In this document: one piece after another, positions 57,598 through 64,000 of the stretch
Numbering within the stretch: the first letter of the stretch is position 1
Layout of the letters: each line of letters begins with the position of its first letter
Assembly (NCBI RefSeq): GCF_030548205.1
Contig: NZ_JAUORV010000010.1
Span: 62,001 to 126,000 of the forward strand
DNA: 64,000 nt
Reading direction: 5' to 3'
Origin: Aliiglaciecola sp. 3_MG-2023
Lineage (GTDB): Bacteria > Pseudomonadota > Gammaproteobacteria > Enterobacterales > Alteromonadaceae
Made by a program: the position numbers and the translations under genes
The notes under the pieces: model-generated
Seen by the model: the letters and a program-made list of their open reading frames with translations, nothing else
Told to the model about the DNA's origin: nothing
The model's database searches: none

Positions 57598-59070
57598 ATG
57601 GAACCCTACATGCTTAACTTAAACGATCCAACCTTATTAAAAACAGCGTCCTATATTGATGGACGTTGGTTAATAACCGACAATCAAATCCCAGTAATTA
57701 ATCCAGCCAATGGTCAAGAATTAGTCTCTATCTGCGACGCAGATGTAGAAGATGCTAACCGAGCCGTAGAAGCTGCCCACCGGGCCTTGCCGCAGTGGTC
57801 AGCTTTAAGTGCGCAACAACGCGCGAATTTGTTACGCAACCTTTTCCAATTAATGATGCAACATCAAGATGATTTAGCTCAGATTCTCACCTTAGAACAA
57901 GGCAAAACCTTTGCTGAAGCAAAAGGTGAAATCGCCTATGGCGCATCGTTTATTGAATGGTTTGCAGAAGAAGGTAAACGAATCTATGGAGATGTTATAC
58001 CGGCCCCTAGCAGCGACAAACAAATTATTGTGCTAAAACAACCCATTGGAGTTGTAAGTGCAATTACGCCATGGAACTTCCCTAATGCAATGATCTCCCG
58101 AAAAGCGGCAGCGGCTTTAGCTGCGGGCTGTACTTTTGTGGTGAGACCGGCAACACAAACACCTTTATCCGCAATGGCAATGGCAGAACTGACCCACAGA
58201 GCGGGCTTTCCCCCAGGCGTTTTTAACCTGATAGTCGGTAAAGACTCTCAAGGATTGGGTAGCGTGTTAACGCAGCATCCACACGTAGCTAAATTCACTT
58301 TTACAGGTTCCACAGGGGTCGGCAAGAAGCTCATTGCCCAGTGTGCAACCAGCGTAAAACGCGTGTCCATGGAGTTAGGCGGTAATGCCCCCTTTATCGT
58401 CTTCGATGACGCCGATATCGACGAGGCTGTACAAGGCGCATTAGCTTCAAAATACCGAAATTCAGGCCAAACTTGTGTTTGCACAAACCGTATTTTGGTG
58501 CAAAAAGGTGTGTATGCTCAGTTTTGTGAGAAATTCATAGAAGAAACTGCAAAGTTAAAATTAGGCGCAGGAATGGACGCTGACTCCCATATTGGTCCCA
58601 TGATTAATGCCAAAGCAGCCAATGATGTAGATGAATTGGTACAACAATCCATCGACCAAGGTGCAGTATTGAAATTAGGTGGCACCACCACCTCACAAGG
58701 TCCAAACTATTATCTACCAACTGTGCTGACCAATGTCAGCAATGATATGCCTATTGCCAGCAATGAAATCTTTGGGCCTGTTTCACCCATTATTCAATTT
58801 GAAGAAGAGAGCGAGGTAATTGAGTTAGCTAACGCCACTGAATATGGATTAGCAGCCTATTTTTACAGTCGCGATGTAGGTCGCATATTCCGAGTAGCCA
58901 AAGCACTCGAATTTGGTATGGTGGGGATTAATGAAGGGGCTATTTCAAATGCAGCGGCTCCCTTTGGCGGTATGAAACAATCAGGTAATGGCAGAGAAGG
59001 ATCCCGTTACGGATTAGACGATTATTTAGAAATTAAATACCTATGTTTAGGTGGGCTAAACAACACTTAA
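57598..59070 (+). CDS. gabD: Succinate-semialdehyde dehydrogenase (GabD-type aldehyde dehydrogenase)
   Basis: Oxidises succinate semialdehyde, or a close aldehyde, to the acid with NAD(P)+. 490 residues, standard ALDH. Catalytic features: SGQTCVCTNR (nucleophile Cys), MELGGNAPF (general base Glu), ITPWNFPNAMISRK, FTGSTGVGKKL and EIFGPVSP. It resembles GabD more than betaine or glycolaldehyde enzymes, mainly through CVCTNR. The ATG at 57598 lies three bases after a TTG; no strong ribosome site is seen for either, and Met at 57610 is also possible. No gabT is adjacent, so the source of the aldehyde is unclear. Confidence 0.88.
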   Translation: MEPYMLNLNDPTLLKTASYIDGRWLITDNQIPVINPANGQELVSICDADVEDANRAVEAAHRALPQWSALSAQQRANLLRNLFQLMMQHQDDLAQILTLEQGKTFAEAKGEIAYGASFIEWFAEEGKRIYGDVIPAPSSDKQIIVLKQPIGVVSAITPWNFPNAMISRKAAAALAAGCTFVVRPATQTPLSAMAMAELTHRAGFPPGVFNLIVGKDSQGLGSVLTQHPHVAKFTFTGSTGVGKKLIAQCATSVKRVSMELGGNAPFIVFDDADIDEAVQGALASKYRNSGQTCVCTNRILVQKGVYAQFCEKFIEETAKLKLGAGMDADSHIGPMINAKAANDVDELVQQSIDQGAVLKLGGTTTSQGPNYYLPTVLTNVSNDMPIASNEIFGPVSPIIQFEEESEVIELANATEYGLAAYFYSRDVGRIFRVAKALEFGMVGINEGAISNAAAPFGGMKQSGNGREGSRYGLDDYLEIKYLCLGGLNNT

Positions 59071-59140
59071 AAACTAAAAATCACTCATACAAAGATGTCT
59101 ATATATGTCATCTAAGATGAAAAAAACGCTATTTTTAGCC

Positions 59141-59171
59141 AATCAAGCCCTACACTAACAGGGCTTGATTG
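59141..59171. terminator. Hairpin between convergent gabD and universal stress gene
   Basis: AATCAAGCCCT / AGGGCTTGATT, an 11-bp perfect stem with an 8-base loop at 59141-59170. No long U-run, but it lies between two convergent genes and could act for both. Confidence 0.65.
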
Positions 59172-59229
59172 TTAATTGAATGCCACATCTTTTGAGTATA
59201 CCCTGACTCTATTTACGCCTGTTTCCTGT

Positions 59230-60081
59230 TTAGCGTAATACGATCATAGGAATATGACTGCGCTCAAGCATTTTCATAGTGTTACTGCCCACAAAAAACT
59301 GCCTAAGCTTAGAGTGAGCAAATGCGCCCATAACAATAAGCTCAATGTTTTGGGATGTTTTATATGTCATCAGAGATTCAAAAATATTTCCTTCAATATA
59401 AGCCGCAGTGACTTGAAATCCTTCATCTTGCAGCCTTTGCTTGGCCGATATAAATTTATCATGTAGATCTTTTTCGTTATTTTTTACCGAAACTAAATGA
59501 CAATGAAGACCACGCAATAAGCCCCCTTCTATCACACGCTGCAACGCTTTATCAGCCGTTTCCCGACCATCATAAGCGATCATAAATGAAGATGGAGGAT
59601 TAAATGCATTAGGAATAAGCAATACAGGATGACAAGCCTTGCGAAGTAACGTTTCAATATTAGAGCCTAGCGCGTCAAAGCTATTATCATGTTCTTTACC
59701 ATTACGGCCAATAACAATGAGTCTGGTTTTCGCCTTTAAATCGGTGATGGAATCTACCACCTCACCATGTCTTTGCATGGACTCAACCTCGACCACACCT
59801 GAATTTTGAGCATGTTGCACCGCAGCATCAAGTAACTCACGGCCAAGTTGCAACGCGACTTTTGCGCGTTGCTCATCAAGCTTAGTCATTTCTTCAAGCA
59901 ATGCTGAGCGCGCACCTAAACCAATCGCACCAGTATAGTCATCCGCACCATGCTGCTGTTCTTTTTCCAAGGCATGCAAGAACAGAATAGGTTTATTTAG
60001 TTTTTTTGAAGCCCAGACAGCTGCATCTGTCACCGCAGGCGTGATTGCAGAACCATCTATACAGGTCACAATTTTAGTCAT
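59230..60081 (-). CDS. Tandem universal stress protein
   Basis: 283 residues, two UspA domains: about 1-145 and 155-283. Each has the expected elements, TKIVTCIDGSA at the start of the first, LIVIGRNGKE as its ATP-like loop, and MIAYDGRETADKAL and LIVMGAFAHSKLRQFFVGSNTMKML in the second (key: G-2x-G-9x-G/S-type loop). Start at 60081 is preferred because AAGGAG lies six bases upstream; a second ATG is directly before it. Co-transcribed with the SulP transporter that ends 10 bases upstream, a frequent pairing that suggests it monitors or tunes the transporter. Confidence 0.9.
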   Translation of the reverse strand: MTKIVTCIDGSAITPAVTDAAVWASKKLNKPILFLHALEKEQQHGADDYTGAIGLGARSALLEEMTKLDEQRAKVALQLGRELLDAAVQHAQNSGVVEVESMQRHGEVVDSITDLKAKTRLIVIGRNGKEHDNSFDALGSNIETLLRKACHPVLLIPNAFNPPSSFMIAYDGRETADKALQRVIEGGLLRGLHCHLVSVKNNEKDLHDKFISAKQRLQDEGFQVTAAYIEGNIFESLMTYKTSQNIELIVMGAFAHSKLRQFFVGSNTMKMLERSHIPMIVLR

Positions 60082-60091
60082 CATTATCTCC

Positions 60092-61582
60092 TTAATGTCC
60101 GCCAAACAGTTTTTCAACTTCTTTAGGATCGTTATGCACCCCAAATTTATCTACTACTGTAGCCGTTGCGTCATTCATTCCCATAAGCTTAACGGTTGCA
60201 CCTTCGCGACGGAATTTAATGACCACTTTATCCAAAGAAGATACCGCCGTTATGTCCCAGAAATGCGCATGAGTAAGATCAATTACAATACTTTCAACAG
60301 CTTCTTTGAAGTCAAACTGATTGACAAATTGTTCTGCTGAGGCAAAAAATACCTGACCAACAACTTCATAAGTTCGCACTTTTTCATGTTCATTGTAATA
60401 AGACTTAACTGCCATATAACGACCAATTTTATTGGAAAAGAACAAGGTCGCCAATAACACGCCTACAAACACCCCAATGGCTAAGTTATGGGTAGCAACA
60501 ACCACAATAACGGTAGTTATCATCACAATATTCGATGATTTAGGGTGCTTACGTAAATCGGTGATAGAAGACCAAGAAAACGTGCCTATGGAAACCATAA
60601 TCATCACTGCCACCAGCGCCGCCATTGGAATTTTACCCACCCACTCGTCAAGGAATACCACCATAATGATTAAAAACAAACCGGCGATAAAGGTTGATAA
60701 ACGTCCCCTTCCCCCAGATTTCACATTAATAATAGATTGACCAATCATCGCACAACCGGCCATTCCACCAAACAAACCAGCGCCAATATTTGCCATCCCC
60801 TGGCCTTTACATTCTTTATTCTTGTCACTGTTTGTATCGGTTAGATCATCGACAATGGTTGCCGTCATCAAAGACTCAAGCAACCCAACCACGGCTAAAC
60901 CGAGGGAATACGGCAAGATAATTTCTAGAGTGGTTAAATTAAGGGGCACTTCCGGCCATAAAAATATGGGTAAAGTATCAGGTAATTCCCCCATATCACC
61001 TACCGTTCGTATATCTAAGCCTAAAACAATGGACACGATAGTGAGACTAACAATACACACCAAAGGAGAGGGTACGATTTTCCCGATACTAGGAACGTAG
61101 GGTAATAGATAAATAATCCCCAATCCTGCGGCAGTCATGGCATAAACATGCCAAGTCACATTGGTCAGCTCAGGTAATTGCGCCATAAAAATCAGAATCG
61201 CTAGGGCATTCACGAAACCGGTGACGACAGAGCGAGAAACAAAGCGCATTAAACTGCCAAGCTTTAGGAAACCGAAGATAATTTGCAGCACACCGGTTAG
61301 CAAAGTAGCAGCAAGCAAGTATTCCAAGCCGTGCTCTTTAACTAGGGTAACCATCAGCAATGCCATTGCTCCGGTAGCAGCAGAAATCATTCCCGGACGA
61401 CCTCCGACAAAGGCAATGATCACAGCAATACAAAACGAAGCATAGAGGCCCACTTTAGGATCCACTCCGGCAATAATAGAAAAAGCAATCGCTTCGGGTA
61501 TTAAGGCTAGCGCTACCACAATACCAGCAAGCACATCACCACGAATATTAGAAAACCATTCTCTTTTCATGTTTTCGAGCAT
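60092..61582 (-). CDS. SulP-family anion transporter with STAS domain (BicA-like)
   Basis: 496 residues. About 10-12 membrane helices (about 15-405) with the SulP signature [25 protein letters not shown] and the conserved [20 protein letters not shown] region, then a cytoplasmic STAS domain (about 425-490) with [23 protein letters not shown]. It is nearest in character to bicarbonate transporter BicA, but SulP proteins also carry sulfate, fumarate or other anions, so the substrate is open. First gene of the operon with the universal stress protein. Confidence 0.88.
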   Translation of the reverse strand: MLENMKREWFSNIRGDVLAGIVVALALIPEAIAFSIIAGVDPKVGLYASFCIAVIIAFVGGRPGMISAATGAMALLMVTLVKEHGLEYLLAATLLTGVLQIIFGFLKLGSLMRFVSRSVVTGFVNALAILIFMAQLPELTNVTWHVYAMTAAGLGIIYLLPYVPSIGKIVPSPLVCIVSLTIVSIVLGLDIRTVGDMGELPDTLPIFLWPEVPLNLTTLEIILPYSLGLAVVGLLESLMTATIVDDLTDTNSDKNKECKGQGMANIGAGLFGGMAGCAMIGQSIINVKSGGRGRLSTFIAGLFLIIMVVFLDEWVGKIPMAALVAVMIMVSIGTFSWSSITDLRKHPKSSNIVMITTVIVVVATHNLAIGVFVGVLLATLFFSNKIGRYMAVKSYYNEHEKVRTYEVVGQVFFASAEQFVNQFDFKEAVESIVIDLTHAHFWDITAVSSLDKVVIKFRREGATVKLMGMNDATATVVDKFGVHNDPKEVEKLFGGH

Positions 61583-61905
61583 GTAAATAACCTAAAAGTT
61601 GAAGATTCTTGGCAATCAAGAAAAAAAGTATGTTTCAATGCAATAACATCTACGAACAAACGAAATTCTTTGCGCGTTAAGCAATAACGAATTATTAGAG
61701 GAAGGACACCCTAGGGTGGCGTGAATTTCAAGCTTTTAATCCTTAATAAATTGACTATAGTTTAGACGATATAACTTTAGAAATGTGCTTACAAGCGCTA
61801 ATGATAGAAAGTCATTAAAACCACTGTCCCACTATAAATTCAAGGCTGGCTAAAATACCAGTACTGAATATTAACCTAATAAATTTAGATATTACCCCTG
61901 TTTTA
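61583..61905. promoter_or_regulatory. Intergenic region upstream of the SulP gene
   Basis: 323 bases, the promoter region of the SulP operon and the 3' end of the YkvI transcript. AT-rich, with no clear hairpin, repeat or gene. Confidence 0.35.
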
Positions 61906-62991
61906 TCAAGTACGTCTAAAAATGCGAAAACTCCCCAAACTCACGATGGGGAGCACAAAAACCGCAACAAATACCCAAGTAAGGGTACCGTAACCACTAC
62001 CAATTAAAGCAACCAGCCCTACGGAAGAAGCGAGATAAATTGACAAAATCAGTGCTATAGCGGCAATTGTAGGACGCATTAACTTAGGCATTTTTTGTTG
62101 ATTTTCTTTATACACTTCGGCGATCCGCTCATTCATACCATGGATAAAAGCAGTGCCTGTCTCGATAAAAGTACCAAATAACACTACATAAAAAATGGCC
62201 TGCAACCATGGAACGCCCAATTGCTGCATCATAAAATCAGATGGTACTTTTGCCTCAGTTACCTGCGCCGCATTTACCACCATAGCCACAAAGAAAAACA
62301 GCGCAGGCAGCATGGCTAGAGGGCCGGCAATAGCCCCAGCTAAAAGCGCGTCTTGGGATGTACGCATGTGGCGCACACAGAACAAAATGAGCGGTAAAGC
62401 GGCAATATTGTAACCAACGTACTGGATAGCGCCAATGAACCAATTATCCTTAATTTCGCCATAAAATAATTGCTCATATACATTCTCACCATACTCATGC
62501 AAGTACAAATATACAAACACACCGTAAACTAGATACAACAGAAATGACCAGCCGGCTAATACCTTCTCAATTAATTTAGTGCCCCAGGCAACCAATATAC
62601 AAATTGATGCCATTAACACCACTGTACCCAGGGTACTGGAAATAGACAGATGTTCAGAAACCACTTCTCCGGCAGCAGAGCCAATTACCGCTAAAACTAA
62701 AATCCCTAGGGCAAAATAGGCCAACTCATACACAAACCAAGCTCTTCCCAACAGCTTTTTAAAAAAGCGTCTGTAAGTATAACTTTGGGTTTGTCGAGCA
62801 AATTCAAAGCTAAGCATACTGATTACGCTAAAGGCAGCAGTTGCAACTAAAATACCTAAAAAACCACCTAATGCCCCTGAACTTAGAAAAAACTGAACTA
62901 ATTCTCGACCTGTCGCATACCCGCCTCCAATCAAAACCGACTGGAGGATAAAACCTGGCAGTAAAACACGTTGGAAGAAACTTGTTTGCAT
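61906..62991 (-). CDS. YkvI-type membrane transporter (APC superfamily)
   Basis: 361 residues with about 10 membrane helices and almost no soluble part. The start FILQSVLIGGGYATGRELVQFF carries the GGGYATGRE pattern typical of YkvI proteins; a second pattern lies near FGTFIETGTAFIHGMNERI. Distant relatives are amino-acid and purine permeases of the APC superfamily. It lies 64 bases downstream of a class IV aminotransferase on the same strand and could be in one unit with it, which would make an amino acid the likely substrate. AAGAG precedes the ATG by seven bases. The substrate has not been established for the family. Confidence 0.82.
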   Translation of the reverse strand: MQTSFFQRVLLPGFILQSVLIGGGYATGRELVQFFLSSGALGGFLGILVATAAFSVISMLSFEFARQTQSYTYRRFFKKLLGRAWFVYELAYFALGILVLAVIGSAAGEVVSEHLSISSTLGTVVLMASICILVAWGTKLIEKVLAGWSFLLYLVYGVFVYLYLHEYGENVYEQLFYGEIKDNWFIGAIQYVGYNIAALPLILFCVRHMRTSQDALLAGAIAGPLAMLPALFFFVAMVVNAAQVTEAKVPSDFMMQQLGVPWLQAIFYVVLFGTFIETGTAFIHGMNERIAEVYKENQQKMPKLMRPTIAAIALILSIYLASSVGLVALIGSGYGTLTWVFVAVFVLPIVSLGSFRIFRRT

Positions 62992-63055
62992 AGTTTTCTC
63001 TTTTTGAGATGTGTTGAGCTAAGCAATTCTGTGTGGTTGATTCAACCCCTTGGAA

Positions 63056-63919
63056 TTATTGTTTTAGCCGTTGATAACTGGACAATAAACGCTGCCATAT
63101 GGGACCTGGTTTTCCTACGCCAACCTTTTCCCCCTCGATGCTAATAATGGGTTTTAATTCTTCAAAAGAATTACTCACCCATACCTCATCAGCTTGTTTT
63201 ACTTGTTCGACTGTGGGCGCGAGTTGTTTTACTGGAATACCTTGACTTTCGGCCAAATCAATAATGATTTTACGGGTGACTCCCGCCAAGATGTTATCCA
63301 CAGGAGGGGTGAAAATAACGCCATTTTTTACTATGAACAAATTACTGCTAGGGGCTTCTACTACATACTCATCTCTAACTAGCAGAGCCTCACTATTGGC
63401 CACGCCATCATGTGCCAATTGCATATAGGACATCACATTACCCATCAAGCTTATGGATTTTATTGAGCAACGTTGCCAGCGCAAATCTTGTTGAAAATAA
63501 GCATCACAACCAGGATAAGACATGTCGATAGGGGGCGTAAAAGGAGTACTAAACATAAACACTGTCGGCTTTGCATCCACAGGGAAACGGTGCTTGCGAA
63601 CGGCTTCAACACCTCGCGTAATTTGTACATATAACATTTGCGCGGGTTCATTATCGGCTAGCAAGGGTTGTGCAATATTGCTTAATTCCTGCACCGTTAA
63701 GTCCAGTGGAATATCGACAGAATTAAGTCCTTCAAGTAAACGTTGCCAGTGTTGAACCCCACCTAAAGCTTTGCCCTTATAAACAGGAACAACCTCATAA
63801 ATACCATCTCCAAACAGAAAGCCCCGGTCCAGTGGCGAAATATTCACCTCCCTCAACGGCATATATTGGCCATTGAAGTATGCTGCACAATCGTTGTTAT
63901 CCGTTTTATCATTAGCCAT
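63056..63919 (-). CDS. Class IV PLP-dependent aminotransferase (D-amino-acid transaminase-like)
   Basis: 287 residues. YFNGQYMPLREVNISPLDRGFLFGDGIYEV at the N-terminus is the family start pattern, and the PLP lysine is in the SIKSISLMGNV segment (D-alanine aminotransferases have DIKSLNLL). EAPSSNLFIVKNG and ILAGVTRKIIIDLA complete the fold. It fits D-amino-acid transaminase more than branched-chain IlvE, but 4-amino-4-deoxychorismate lyase is also in this family. Sixty-four bases separate it from the YkvI transporter gene, so both may handle the same amino acid. Confidence 0.82.
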   Translation of the reverse strand: MANDKTDNNDCAAYFNGQYMPLREVNISPLDRGFLFGDGIYEVVPVYKGKALGGVQHWQRLLEGLNSVDIPLDLTVQELSNIAQPLLADNEPAQMLYVQITRGVEAVRKHRFPVDAKPTVFMFSTPFTPPIDMSYPGCDAYFQQDLRWQRCSIKSISLMGNVMSYMQLAHDGVANSEALLVRDEYVVEAPSSNLFIVKNGVIFTPPVDNILAGVTRKIIIDLAESQGIPVKQLAPTVEQVKQADEVWVSNSFEELKPIISIEGEKVGVGKPGPIWQRLLSSYQRLKQ

Positions 63920-64000
63920 ATAAAAACCAGCCTACAGAATTGTTTAGTATAAAAATCAAAAATATACTGTACTGTAAATTTCTCTTATGTGTAATTTTTT

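Overview
The window reads as chromosomal DNA of a marine gammaproteobacterium of the Alteromonadaceae, with Paraglaciecola or Glaciecola the most likely kind. This placement is an inference. It rests on moderately AT-rich DNA, dense c-di-GMP and two-component signalling, a mannitol and beta-glucoside diet typical of algal degraders, a three-subunit transhydrogenase, an MlaA/RND pair and a YkvI-type transporter. No tRNA, rRNA, CRISPR array, insertion sequence or prophage gene was seen. The gene order looks like normal chromosome.

Layout. 1-3.7 kb: a GPH-family sugar symporter (cut by the window edge) divergent from a cytoplasmic GH3 beta-glucosidase. 3.8-9.8 kb: a soluble double-PAS chemotaxis-type protein (BdlA-like), an HD-GYP response regulator and a huge MHYT hybrid kinase; the last two form an RpfC/RpfG-like pair. 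10.2-12.7 kb: small secreted or membrane proteins (DUF2845, an orphan NIT-domain protein, a periplasmic binding-protein-like protein). 13-14 kb: a periplasmic nucleosidase/phosphorylase-fold protein. 14.3-17.8 kb: a four-gene PepSY / DUF2271 / DUF4198 / flavodoxin-reductase operon that looks like an iron-regulated extracytoplasmic flavin electron-transfer system. 18-20.9 kb: pntAA-pntAB-pntB. 21.2-24.2 kb: yigZ and prpE. 24.4-27.5 kb: a GGDEF-EAL protein and a Sel1-repeat protein. 27.6-31.3 kb: a Pat-type lysine acetyltransferase divergent from an AcuC-like deacetylase. 31.4-35.7 kb: a mannitol operon (NCS1-type permease, mannitol 2-dehydrogenase, fructokinase). 36.3-37.9 kb: a YHYH lipoprotein and an EF-hand secreted protein. 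38-41.3 kb: MlaA and an RND exporter. 41.8-53.3 kb: a signalling block with a hybrid kinase converging on a three-gene operon (propeller hybrid kinase, REC-GGDEF-EAL protein, sigma-54 activator with a degenerate GGDEF domain). 53.5-55.7 kb: a secreted subtilase ending in nine identical hexapeptides. 56-64 kb: a small secreted protein, a LysR regulator, gabD, a universal stress protein and SulP transporter, a YkvI transporter and a D-amino-acid-type aminotransferase.

How the genes work together. Four or more proteins make, break or sense c-di-GMP, and two phosphorelays feed them. Carbon enters as beta-glucosides and mannitol. PrpE lies within a few kilobases of an acyltransferase and a deacylase of the families that switch acyl-CoA synthetases off and on.

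The most novel-looking items are: the sigma-54 activator whose GGDEF active site is lost while its RxxD I-site is kept; the DUF2271 protein with an exact ApbE flavinylation motif; the EEAFIW repeat in which every nucleotide difference is silent; and the NCS1-type permease in a mannitol operon.
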